DNA of 64,000 nt, from the NCBI GenBank assembly GCA_022264855.1, contig JABYQU010000034.1, positions 248,001 to 312,000 on the forward strand. Reading direction: 5' to 3'. This document shows positions 36,478-47,504 of this stretch, piece by piece. The notes beneath the pieces are model-generated. The model saw only the letters and a program-made list of their open reading frames with translations, did no database searches and was not told the origin of the DNA. Every line of letters starts with the position of its first letter. The first letter of the stretch is position 1. The DNA is from Lenzites betulinus. Its lineage: Eukaryota; Basidiomycota; Agaricomycetes; Polyporales; Polyporaceae. The translations under genes and the position numbers were made by a program.

Positions 36478-39400
36478 GCAAGTCCCCGGCGGGACACAGC
36501 AAAGGCTATAATACGCTGTGCAATAATGAGAAATTAAATGACGTGGTGTGACTCGGATACGAATACTCTGTGCATGCGGGCCGGTACCTGAAAATCCGGA
36601 CACAGTCGAGGTGACTTGTCGACAAGACAACAGGGGGCGGCCTGGCGCGAGATGCTGTGAAGCAGTTATGCGGCGTATGCTGTTCGCTCCCGCACACGAG
36701 ACGAAACGGACAAAAGCGTCCAGGCCGCACAGTCGCGCCCGCGGGTGAGCTATGGAAGGAAACCCGCAGCGCATGGAAACAGTGTTTCATCACAAACTTT
36801 CACGTAAAGCGTGTTCGCCGCCTGAAACGATTGGTGGGAGCAGCATCCTCGGGGAACCCCGCTGGTCAGCCCATGCGAGGCGCGAGCGTATACAAGACGG
36901 GGAGGGCGGGGACACGTACGCGTACAGCATGCGGACGCCGAGATAGAAGAAGGCTGAGTCACGGATCCGTGTATTCGCGCCGTCGGAGGGCGGCAAGCGC
37001 GTCAGGAAGACATTGTTGACTCAACTCGGCCGAGCTTCCTGTGTCCTTGACCAACTTGAGCATGGTCCTCGAGGCCAAAGCTGTGAAGATGGAACAGTGG
37101 AAAGGACGGTGGGCGGTGCCGTGATGGGACAAATAACAAGGTCTGTTATGATAAGATCACAGCTTTCGGAGTTCGCCAGCAACATGAGCTGAAATGACTA
37201 AATGCGTTCTTATTACTCACGCTACATACCGACCTCGTCGGACCAACTCCGACGATATAGAGGCTTAGTTAGAGCATGTTGCAACATTGCATCGTACCTG
37301 TGACCTGATTAGGTAATATGTCGGGCGTTGTAGATGGACCCAATCTAACCGGTATTGTTGTAATCCGACTAGATATCTGTTGTAGAACTTTGCACTACGT
37401 CAGTGGTACGTACACGGAGTACCAGGCAGAAGAGGCGCGAGGGCGGGCGAGGGGAAGCAGAGATCGTGGGCGGAGGCAAGGTGTGGAAATATTGTTCAGA
37501 TCAATAAGTAAATATTAGTAGGTAAGTGTAGTCTCATTACGATTACGATGTAGTCGACCTGATCGGTTTGATTGACGACATTTCTAGCCGAACCACTAGC
37601 AAGCATCAATAATTAGGGCCTTCAACTCACTCAACTTGCTTCGACAGCACAGTCGTATTATCACTTCGAGGTGCATCTAAATGCTAGCTGACTCCTGCAG
37701 TGGCAGTAGCTACCGCGGCGGCGGGTCCCAGCGCCGGCATAATAATGTCGTAATTGTTCGTTTGTTTGACATTAGGCCCGTCCTCACAGGACGACTGGCC
37801 CCGCTGTTGGTAAGTCCAGGCTTGTTGCGTACGTGAAAAGTAGACAACCCCTGACATTTCGCAGTGGTATCTAGCCCGCGTCGCTGCGGATAATGCTAAG
37901 CAGAACGCACTAAATCGCTCTAGGCGTCGGATGCGCAAGTACGAAGCATATGTCACCGTGAACCCCATCCGACAGGGCCTCCCACCCAAGAAAATGATGA
38001 ACAAGCCATCACGTATGTTCGCGGAGTGTCCATGTCGTCCTCGATGTTTCCCCCTCGCTCCTCTGGCTGTGCTGGGCTCGAGCCGGGATCAGCATTCCGC
38101 CCCCCGCGGCGGGAGAAGGAGCGGAGTTTCTCCCTAGCCCGCTCAATAACCTACCATTAAACACCTGCGGACTGAGGCACGCTCAGCCTGCTCAAGTCAC
38201 TCCCACCCCTTCCAATCTCTGCCGCCGCCCCCTGGATCGACCCTGAATTTGATGATCTCAGGGGGGATTCAATCATGGGCAATGTCATTGCATACTTACT
38301 TCCTCCATTCCTAACTCCGTGGACGAGGCGGCGAACGATGGACGGCGGCCCACGCGCATCCTCTCTCAAGTCGCCGATTGTTATGTGACACAGGCGCGAT
38401 CAACAGGGCCGGCGAGATGGGTGGCGGGTCCTGGGAGCCGCAGCCGTGCAACGTTGCGGTCGTCTCTGCACGCTTACGTGAGTCTGCGCACCCGTTCCCT
38501 CGCGCGAAGAGCATGCGAAGCGGCGAGGGTATGCGGAACCACTTACCACATCCACCCATCTCCTTCGCAGTGGTTCCCCAGGTAATGTCCGACGCGCTCG
38601 GCCCGTCGTCAACGGCGCGATGCGGTACGTGTGCTTGTGCCTAGATTGAGTATTGCGACAGCTGACTTCGGCGACAGGTGAAGGGCTCGCAGCAGCGCTA
38701 TCGCGTAGGATATGACGCCCCGGGGGCATTGCGAGCCGCACCCCCGCGCTCATTTCGAGGGGCTATCTATTGGGATTGGACTTCTGCGTGTGAGAAGCGC
38801 GGTAGAAGGGCTTCTGTGGGATGCTCTGCCCCCACCGCATTCGTGTTCGCCACGATGACTCGGACGCTGGGAACATCTAACGTTGATATAGCACGCTCGG
38901 GGAATATGCTCCCCCTTTGCGAGTGACTAAGCTCTTGCATTGGTAAGTCGATTGTCATCAACCGCACTACATAGTCGAAATCAAGATACCGTTACACGCT
39001 CCGCGGACACGAACGCGAACACACCCGAGCTCCCGCTCTTCGCCCGGTCGCTCGTCCTTGTTCCATGATGGGCCACCTCGATGTCCGACGACCTCCTGCC
39101 CATCCTCTCCCACCCTCCGCTCCTTCTCTTCTCTCGAGCTCCACCTGCCTGGGCGGCGAAGGTGCCTGCAGCCGCCTCCCGTTCCTCGTCTTCGCGTGCA
39201 AGGCGCCCCCGTGTGCGCCGGCCTCCGGCGTCTCGCGTCCGATCGGATGGCTGCAGCGGGGACCGGTGAATATGTCATCCGCCGATGGAATGGATGGTGC
39301 CCCGTTGGGCCTCATGGGAGAAGGCGTGCCTGCGGCCCGCGTCGAGCCGCGCGCAAGGGCGCGCTGCGATGCATCGCGGCACCGCGGTTGCGCGCGAGGA

Positions 39401-39564
39401 TGGTGGCGGCGGAGGAATGATGCGCGAGCGAGGAGTGGCGGGGAAGACCAGACCAGTCGATGGGTCGGCGTGATGGGCAGATGGTGTGCGCGCAGGAATT
39501 TTGGCCAGCGGCGACTCCGCGTCGGCGGCACTCCGCGCAGGGCGCGCGGGCCGCTGCGGCCAGC
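36478..39564. other. Gene-poor stretch
   Basis: No gene is supported over about 3 kb. A minus-strand open frame at 37684-38004 has a protein-like composition (FIIFLGG, YASYLRIRRLERFSAFCLAL) but no ATG start and no known domain. The rest is short overlapping open frames. Confidence 0.35.
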
Positions 39565-39711
39565 CTAGAAGAACACGGGTGCTGAAGTGGCTGCGACCGT
39601 GCGTATGATGCCTTGTGGGGAGGGCCGCGGAGGCGGAGTCGCGGTCGTTGACGTGGGGCGGCCGTTGGCGAGCTGGTCCGCGGGAGAGGTAGTGGTGAAT
39701 GTGCTCTGCAT
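39565..39711 (-). CDS. IRT-PVFF microprotein, copy B (48 residues)
   Basis: Intronless gene on the minus strand from ATG 39711-39709 to TAG 39567-39565. The body is Thr/Pro-rich (MQSTFTTTSPADQLANG, then TPPPRPSPQ), and the end is GIIRTVAATSAPVFF. Eight of the last thirteen residues are identical in all three copies. The longer open frame to 39780 begins without an ATG, so the Met at 39711 is taken as the start; its context is CTACC before ATG. No signal peptide, membrane span or Cys. Function unknown. Confidence 0.72.
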   Translation of the reverse strand: MQSTFTTTSPADQLANGRPTSTTATPPPRPSPQGIIRTVAATSAPVFF

Positions 39712-39833
39712 GGTAGGTGCAAGTAGTCGGCGCTGGTGGTAGATGCTTGTCTGCGCGGTGTGGGAATGGGGTTCCGTCAATGACGAGAGGCGACGTGAGC
39801 AGTTCGTTGCGTACCTCCCAACCCAAGGACGCG

Positions 39834-39843
39834 CTCTTATATG
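39834..39843 (-). promoter_or_regulatory. TATA box of microprotein B
   Basis: CATATAAGAG on the minus strand about 125 bases before the ATG of copy B, at nearly the same spacing as in copy A. Confidence 0.55.
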
Positions 39844-42499
39844 ACGCGGCGTCCTGACCAGCGGCGGAGGCGGACGCGCTGAACCTTGTTGCCGAATGGA
39901 GGAGGCGTTGTCGTGCAGTGCCCGGCATCACAAGTGCGGGCGCGGTGCGGTGGGCGGCTACAGTCCGGGGAATCTACACCCGATTTCGACTCGGAGGTAC
40001 AGACCATTGATAGTCTGTCGGACAGCCCCAGCTATATGAAAGAAGTCTACGCCCTAAGCGAGCAGTGCCCCCGAAGGCACAAAATGATGCTACCCCGGCC
40101 CTAGGTGCGATCATTCCGTCGGACGAACACACGCCCATCGATGGACCTGACGCGGCCGTAAGCGTGGTCAGCGGTGCCGCACATATTATGCCGGTAAAGC
40201 GACCACGCTTGTGCACGTACCGCATTGACTAAATGATGGCCGCCTATGCCCGCTCGAGGGCGGGCTCGAGTGAGCGCGTGCATTGAGCCCGCCGGGTGGC
40301 GAAAGTTCATGCCAAGGTTGAGGGCGTCTCACGCCGGAGCGAGGATCTGCATACCCACCCCAGGAAAGCGCTGTAGAAGGCATGTTGCCAAACCAGCGCT
40401 GCCTTTCCCTGCGTCCGTTCTCGCGCGAGGCAATTATCTGTCGCCCAGAGGTGAAGAAGTGCTGTCATCAGGCCGAGGCTTCGAGAATCAGGAATCCATG
40501 AACGCACCGCAGCTCCTCGGCGGCCAAGGTCTAGGACTTACCCCACATTCCGAATACTTCGATAGCGTCCCACGTGAGGAGCGCCGTTAAGCTCTTCGGT
40601 AGGACATAAACGAAAGGCCTTCGTGTTCCCCACCTATGCCCGGATCGGAATGAATAAAACGTGTGATTGGGGGAGCACGGCACACAGTCCTCCTGCTCTC
40701 GGCTCCGGAAATGCTTACCGTGGATCTGGTACCCACTGCGTTGCAAGGGCAGGCCGGCGAAGAGGCCGGTGACAGTAGCCTTCCACTGCCAGATTTGGGG
40801 TCCCTCGCCATTCTGCTAGCCCTGCTGTAGAAGGCGTCCGGAGCTCCATCGAGAACAAGACGAGCCCAAGGGATCGCCTTCCAAGGGTGCTGCAGCCTAT
40901 GCCAAGTCGCCGCTACAGGATCCGCCGCCATACAGACTCAGACTCGGCACACATCGGTGGGCACGCTCGTCACCCCGCGCCGAGTCCGTGGCTCGTTCTG
41001 GGCTGCGCGGGCGCAGTGCTCGCGCGCCCAGGCAGGACATGCCCGTAAGCCCCCGTTGACCGGTGCTTCGCGCGCGGGAGGGAGGAAGCGCGACCTGTGA
41101 TTACAAGAGTCCATTCGATGCGGCCGTCCGCAGGCCTGGCCAGCGCGCTTGCACCGGGGCTTCGCAAGTTCCTTTGGCGCCCCCGGTGCCTGTGCGCGTG
41201 CTGCAGTCGCAGCACACGCCGCCCATTGAGCCTTCCCTCTGAGGAGCACCGAATTAGCGGCGAATCGGCGATAGGCATTCCTTGTGTTCAAGTTGCTGCG
41301 CGTGCCCCGCAGGGCGTGCCCTCCGCGTGGTGGCAGAAGTCGCTGCGGCGGGACATCGAGCAGCGTCGGTGGCGGAGGCGAGAGGGTTGCGTCATTGGTT
41401 GTAGCGCTATCATTTGCAGAGACCATCGGCGTGCTGGCGGAATGTCAAAGCGACAGCCCTTCCGAGTGGTACCGAACCTGTTTTGGAGGTCGAATGAGAA
41501 TCAGCGGGAAGTTCTACAAGTGTTCAGCGGAAGCTCCGAGTCAGTGTCAGCTGCCTCACCTGCACACGCTGGCCAACATGCAAAGCCGCAGAACGCAGAG
41601 GATGACGATGCAACACATTTCGTGAGCATTCACGATCGAGCTACTCCACTCGCGTGCTTCCCGGGATCGGTAGGTTCCGATAATGAACGCTTTCAAAAAC
41701 ATCTCGGCTTCGAGCTGAGACAGCTCTCATCGACCGTTGTAACCGCACATGGATGCGATGCTCTCAGCTGCATAGCATCAACAAAGTCAGTCATGACGGT
41801 ACTGAATGCAAATCATCTTGTATCTTACTTACTTTTCGGATGTGGAGGGCGCCCATCCATGGTTGCCGACGTGCATCGGAACGAACGATTATTCGGCGCG
41901 GTCCGTGAGCGAAGATCGTATGTTGTACAACGTACCCGCATCTGCAGTCCCTGCGCGGCCGGCGGCTTCTCCCGCGAAGTTCCGGGCTCTGACTTTTGTC
42001 CGGCTCCGCGCAACCAGGAGGGAAGACACGAAGGACGGCGCTCCGCCGGTGCGTTGTTCTCTTGGTCCCAGGGCTGAACAAAGGACGGGTGAAGGCATTG
42101 CGCCATCCACCGGGGCGACGGAAAGACGTCTGCACGGGCGGGGACACCCTGTGCGCACCTGACAGGATAGGGGTGCCGTGTTTCTCCAAGATTGGCGTCA
42201 TAGAGGTGTTTACCCGGGGCTTTTTGACGGGGCACGCTGCCTGAGCCGAACATATCCAGGATCCATTGTAAGGATGAGACGTCGGGTGACCTGTGCTGTC
42301 AGAGAGGAAGCGATGTGCTGTCAGGTATGCTAACAAGATGCCGACCAAAGATCAGTATAAGTTCCCTGGCGCGGAGAGAGTTTATGGCAGCCTATCTTGA
42401 ATGCAAAGGGGGCTTCAATACAATCACATTTCCTTATACTGCTACAAAATCTTCTGTCTTTCTGCCGTTAGCCTTACGTTGGCAATTTATTCTCTACGA
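39844..42499. other. Gene-poor stretch with one long non-ATG open frame
   Basis: No gene supported. The longest open frame (41097-42077, plus, first ATG at 41118, about 320 codons) is Arg/Ser/Ala-rich without recognisable motifs and is overlapped by open frames on the other strand. Confidence 0.35.
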
Positions 42500-44016
42500 T
42501 TATACAATTTCCGCCATGATCTTCCCGCTGCTCAAGGTTTGTGAGTTCTATCGCCAACCTCTCACGGACAAATCAGGGCCTCGCTCACCTGTTCTTGTTC
42601 GCTTCCATCTCGCGGTGAGCCTCCTGTATCTCCGTCCAGGGATAAACCTTGCGCACAGCAGCCCAGATTTAGCCACCCGTCCCCTCTCGCGGATGCAAAA
42701 GGGCTTACCTTGTGAATGTAGGTCCGAATGCGGCCGTCACCAGAGCTACCGGTAATGTGATCGAAGGCCTCGCGTTTGAACCTGAGAAGGAAGACATGTC
42801 AGCGCCGACGCGCGTCGGACGAGGCGAGACTACGAGCCTCGCAACGAGCTCAGCCTGGTAATCTTCCGAGCGGGCGCGCAGTGTGGAGCCCTGTATACGC
42901 AGACGCTTGTATAGAATGGGAACCAAGTTGAAGTTGGGCACTTCAGCACCTGAATTGGGTCGGCAATGTCCGTGAGTCGTCGGGAAGAACGGAGGCAGAG
43001 TGGCACGTACCGCTGAGTAGAGCGAGCATCGTCATTCTGCCGTCGACTGCCAAGGAGTCAATGTTCTTCTGCCAATGCGACCGGCCGACGAAGTCGATGA
43101 TCACGTCCACGCCTTTGCCGTTTGTGATCTGCTTCACCTCTTGGGCAAAGTCCTGCGTCTTGTAATTGACGGCATTGGTTGGGCCGCTCGGGAGCGACAG
43201 AAGCATATCAAGCTTCTCTTGCGTGGATGCGGTCGCAGTGATCGTGTTGCTGAGATACTGTGAGCCGCGCTGAAATTTGCATAGACGCTATGAGTACGTA
43301 CGCGCCGTACAAGCGCGCCAGTTGGATAGCCGCAAGGCCGACGCCCGATGCCCCAGCGTGTACGAGCACATTGTCACCCTTCTTCACTTCCGCGAGGACG
43401 ACGAGTGCTTGAAATGCTGCAACAGATGTGACCATATTCAGATTAGCGCGAAACAATCTGACGGCACAATTCTATAGTTGCGCGGCCCTGAATTTTCAAT
43501 CACCTGTTAAAAACACTTCAGGGATGCTCGCAGCGTCAACCCATGATAGATGCGCGGGCTTCTTGATGAGGTTTCTGTGAGGTGCGACAATGTATTCCGC
43601 GTATGCGCCCTGCAATGATATTTGATCAGTTTAGGATACGCATCTTGTTTGAAGAGCGCATACTCCAGTAGCAAGTCCTAGGACTTCATCGCCTTCCTGC
43701 CATTCGGTCACACCTGGACCCGCCTGAACAACATGGCCGGAGAATTCGACGCCCAGAATTGTGGGTGCACCGGGTGGCATGGGATATTTCCCCTCCCGCT
43801 GCATGATGTCCATGCGATTCAGCCCAAACGCTTGAACCTAGAGCATGTTTAGCGTGTATCTGGACAACCATCGGACTTTGAGGAGCCTGCATGATTTATG
43901 ATATGTACCTTGACAAGAACCCGTCCCGGCCCCGGGGACGGTTTCTCAGCTTCACCCAGGTAGAGGCTATCAACCGGGCCCTTTCCATCTTTGACAAGGA
44001 TAGCTCGCATGTTCAT
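42500..44016 (-). CDS. Zinc-independent quinone oxidoreductase (MDR family)
   Basis: NADPH-dependent quinone reductase of the medium-chain dehydrogenase/reductase group (similar to human PIG3/TP53I3), probably cytosolic and involved in quinone or oxidative stress handling. The start MNMRAILVKDGKGPVDSLYL is followed by FGLNRMDIMQREGKYPMPPG, PTILGVEFSGHVVQAGPGVT, FRANLNMVTSVAAFQALVVL, KKGDNVLVHAGASGVGLAAI (nucleotide-binding loop), VKQITNGKGVDVIIDFVGRS, FNLVPILYKRLRIQGSTLRA and VYPWTEIQEAHREMEANKN, then a terminal exon GKIMAEIV with TAA at 42502-42500. It has about nine exons. No Cys/His zinc set typical of alcohol dehydrogenases was seen. A transposon sits about 230 bases upstream of its ATG. 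Confidence 0.9.
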
Positions 44017-44243
44017 GGCGATGGGGGCAGAAAGGAACAGTGACTGTGTCTCATGGGGAGGGCCCGACGCTGAGTAATGACGCATCCCAACCCACTATTA
44101 TTAGTAGCTTCAAATATCTGGTAAGTAGTATTGTAGTGCCGCCTACTACTATACTGATATCACTTATAAGTGTCTCAGATCGCGCACTTGTTCAGTTCAA
44201 TTGTACCACGGGCGCTTACAGAGCCTTGGGTTTGACGACCTCC

Positions 44244-44251
44244 CATGCACC
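44244..44251. repeat. Left target site duplication
   Basis: CATGCACC, identical to 45304-45311 on the other side of the element. Confidence 0.75.
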
Positions 44252-45303
44252 ATGACCCCGGATAATCCTAGCAAATGCCTTCCCTTGGGGACGGACCATA
44301 CGCGGGGCCCTGGAGGGGGTATCCTTTCGCGAAAACGGACCAAAACAGTAGGCTCGTAAACCAGCCTCTAGTTCAGTGGGGGAAGACAATCGTTCCCTTT
44401 TGAATAGCCAAAACAGGGCATTTTGGCCGGGGAACCCTTCCAAAACCCGCGGACCACCAGGGTCGCCCGGTGGGCCAGGCCTTCCACGACCCATCCCTTC
44501 GTCTCTGATTGGACCGATAGCTGCCAGGTTGGGCAAATTTGGTCGCTGTAGCCGAGATATCATCATAAACGCGTACATTCAGCCAGAGGTCCTTGGTATG
44601 GAAATTTAGAATCCGAAATTACGCGAACTAGGCAAGCGACGAACGCCAGCAGGTACGATCGAACAACTACAGTTCGTATTTGTTACACTTGTCGTCAACG
44701 ATTCAGAGACCCTAACTTCCTGGAAACCTCACGTAACATTTCAAGTGGTTTCGTAGCGCGAGACAATCAATTTAGCGTCCAAAACGCTGAAAAACTGTGC
44801 TGGGAGCGATTTTAGGTAGGCATTGCATCCGCGGCGGACCAAATGATCCCCCGAACCTATGCCTTCCACACGGCGTGGACCAAAACGGCCTCAGAGGGCT
44901 CATTTGAGGCCCGGACCAAATCGTGAAAAATCTGAGCCTCCGGGGGAAGGCATTTATTAGCATTATCCTAGTCTCGTTCCCATCCGTTCAGGCGCTCGCA
45001 AGCGTGCTGCCAGTTATTTTCCTGGCGTTAGGTACACTCAGGATCTCTGCTCTGCTCGTGTCACTGAGCATGACGCCTGTGACGGCCCGTCACGATGCCC
45101 GAGTTTCAGCCCGAAACACACCAGACGTTCTACAGAGCTCTCCTCCCGGCGCTACCCAACCTGCGTGCGAACTTTGAACTTGGGCTTAACGATCTGATTG
45201 GCTAGTTCCCCCTCTTCCTCCTACTGAGCGTAGCGAAGCTTTGGGTCGCGCCTGGAGAGCTCTTAGAACGTCTGGAGCCGAGACTAGCATTATCCAGGGT
45301 CCT
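44252..45303. mobile_element. Non-autonomous hAT-like transposon (1.05 kb)
   Basis: The left end is ATGACCCCGGATAATCCTAG and the reverse complement of the right end is AGGACCCTGGATAATGCTAG, 17 of 20 matching. The element is flanked on both sides by the same 8 bases, CATGCACC (44244-44251 and 45304-45311), a perfect target duplication. Eight-base duplications with short TIRs point to hAT, although P or Merlin types are not excluded. The interior has no transposase-like frame but carries several scattered CGGACCA motifs. The insertion lies upstream of the quinone oxidoreductase gene. Confidence 0.75.
44942..44970 (-). repeat. Internal inverted copy of the transposon's left end
   Basis: Reading the minus strand gives GGATAATGCTAATAAATGCC followed by TTCCC, closely matching GGATAATCCTAGCAAATGCC plus TTCCC at 44259-44283. 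Confidence 0.65.
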
Positions 45304-45311
45304 CATGCACC
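45304..45311. repeat. Right target site duplication
   Basis: CATGCACC, identical to 44244-44251. Confidence 0.75.
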
Positions 45312-46587
45312 CCGAAATTGAACGGATCTACGATCAACAACTAACGAACGTGGATCTCTTCGGCATGTATGGCGTGCCTGTAGATATCTGCAAACCTGTG
45401 GAAGACTTGTGATACGCTGAGCTTAGTAGATCTATTGTGCATAGACGGTGCCATCCAACGCCCAACGAAGTTGAGCACCCACTTGTACATTTTCAGTTGC
45501 CTCATGACTTATGACACTGACGCCTTTTCCTCCAGCAGATCCAGACTGTAGCAAGGCTGACAGCAATGTCGAAAATACGACGTTGCAATGATAGAGAGAT
45601 GCCATCGAAACAAATGATGAGGCCCGGAAGATATTCCTACTCCGCTGACGGGTCTGCCATCCCTCCGAGCTTTCGTTCGCCTTGCGTGGGCCCCCAGATG
45701 CGCGTACAACTCGCACGATGTCGAGCGGTGGGCCCTGGGCGTCAGACCGTATGGTCGGGTCAATGGTTGACGGAGATGGGAAATCAGGCCTGCCAGGTAA
45801 GTGACTGGCTGTACGGCACCCAGCGTCATTGCATACAGCCTTCTGAATCTGTGCTGACCTATCACGATGCGCGCCCTCCTCGCAGGCGCACGCCCGCAAA
45901 TACTTGTTTCGTTAAGTTGGCTTACCAGTGCAGACCGGCTATTAGGTCCGCCTGAAGCACCCCCTTGATCAGGATAGTCATCCCGTGCACATTCAATAAG
46001 AACGTGAATCATCATTAAGCCACGGCGCGTCCGGGTCGGCATCATCTTCCTTTGAACGCTCATGCAGCAATCTTCCAAGCGCCTCCGTGGCGAACGGAAT
46101 GCCACTAACGCTGCCGACGACAAGTCTTAGATTTCATGATTGAAGGAGCGCGCAAATGTGCCACACAACGTGCAGCAGCATAGAGCAGCGCGCAGATGAT
46201 TGTTCGTGCGATTCACTTGGAACGAATTGGTGTACCTCGCAGGATAATCGGAGCTCATTCAAATCTCTAGGTTGCTGCGCCGCTCGGATTGGCGCCCCTG
46301 ATCTTCCGGTTTCGCCTTGGGCTTCTTTGTACGTTGCTCTTGCCGCGGAAGCAGTTGTATAGGCTCCCTCAGGACGTCCGCCGGACCCGGATGCACCGCC
46401 CCGGTCCCCGGACGCGCGCGACACACTCGGCCATCCATTACTTGGGGTGGCCGCGAGAGCCGCCGCCGAGCGTTCTCTCTTCGCTGCATCACCGGGTGTC
46501 AGCACAAGGCTTCTATTGACGTTGATAGCGCGGATACCTGTGCGCGACACGCCTGCGCTCGGCGAGATGCGCTGTGGACACGCCGGA
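45312..46587. other. Gene-free stretch
   Basis: Overlapping open frames of 130-200 codons on both strands lack ATG starts or recognisable domains. No gene called. Confidence 0.4.
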
Positions 46588-46594
46588 TATAAAA
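46588..46594 (+). promoter_or_regulatory. TATA box of microprotein C
   Basis: TATAAAA about 214 bases before the ATG of copy C, followed by a pyrimidine-rich leader. Confidence 0.55.
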
Positions 46595-46801
46595 CTCGCA
46601 ACCCGTGCTGCGACGTTCAGACAACCCAGCCGCAGCGACATTCCCTCTCGCTCATCTGAGCAGTCCCATCTCCCCAGATCCCTCTCCCTCGTTTAGAGTC
46701 GAGTCGACCATATCATCATCATCTCGCCGTTTCTAATCGGGCTCCACAACCACTATACTCCCGGGCACTACCATCTAATCCTCGACCTTACTCTTTGCAC
46801 C

Positions 46802-46924
46802 ATGTCGACTGTCGCGATCAGCCCCATCTCCTTCTCGTCTTCCGCGCCCAAGCCGAAGCCGTCGTCACCCTCGCAGAGCACTATTCGCACCAGCGCCGGC
46901 GCCGTCGTACCCGTGTTCTTCTAA
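46802..46924 (+). CDS. IRT-PVFF microprotein, copy C (40 residues)
   Basis: Intronless small gene on the plus strand, ATG 46802-46804 to TAA 46922-46924. It begins MSTVAISPISFSSSAPKPKP and ends STIRTSAGAVVPVFF. It shares the terminal pattern I-R-T-x-A-[AG]-[AT]-x-x-P-V-F-F with copies A and B, which are 7-10 kb away on the other strand. The body is Ser/Pro/Lys-rich like copy A. No signal peptide, Cys or membrane span. The ATG has a good context (GCACC before it). It is too short for most gene finders. Function unknown. Confidence 0.75.
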   Translation: MSTVAISPISFSSSAPKPKPSSPSQSTIRTSAGAVVPVFF

Positions 46925-47504
46925 GCAAGACACACGTCCGCTTGCAGTGGCGATGCACCCACCTCGAACGCTCGCCGGTGTCGCACAAACCCCTTTAAGG
47001 GAACATCGCACCGTGCACCGCGTCCCCATCTCGCCCGATTTCGCGTCGCGGCCGACGCTCACCTTCCACGCCGTCCTCGCACCCCACTATTATTCTATGA
47101 AGTCGGCGACATGGGCACCCTACCATCATAATCGGCTATATTGCGACGCGACCACTCATCCTCTCCTCCGAGTCCCACGCGGAGCCCCCCCTTCATTGGA
47201 GAACGAGTTCATGACCCAGGGACCCACCTCACCACAGCTCTGATACGATACTGCTTCTCTAATCGAACAGCATTCGTTTATCGCTGTATTTATCGTGCGC
47301 CAGGAGTTGCTCGTTTTATTTGTTATACCTGTAGTCGCTGTAGTGTACCTAGTCCCTCTGTAGTACTCGCATGTTTGCCGACACCGCACACAGTAGCGTA
47401 CATCATGACACCTGTAATAGCCCGTGTACCCCCGTAATATGTCTTTCTTCGCGCGGCTCTCCCCATATTATTGCCATACCGTGTAATTGACGTACTCTCG
47501 TCAT
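46925..47504. other. Intergenic, no gene seen
   Basis: 3' flank of microprotein C and of the HET pseudogene. It is AT-richer than its surroundings. Nothing supported. Confidence 0.45.

Noticed and set aside
39275..39931. Minus-strand 218-codon open frame overlapping microprotein B
   Set aside because: It is in another frame, of random-looking composition. Frame conservation with copies A and C supports the 48-residue frame instead.
44095..44170. Similarity of TAGTAGT-type repeats near 44.1 kb and 54.07 kb
   Set aside because: The shared sequence is short and of low complexity, with no extended match, so it is not called a repeat family.
45509..46123. Minus-strand 204-codon open frame
   Set aside because: It has a non-ATG start and no motif, and is overlapped by open frames on both strands. 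No evidence of coding.
46802..46924. Microproteins considered as mating pheromone precursors
   Set aside because: Basidiomycete pheromone precursors end in a CaaX box. These have no Cys and end in PVFF, and no STE3-type receptor gene is in the window.
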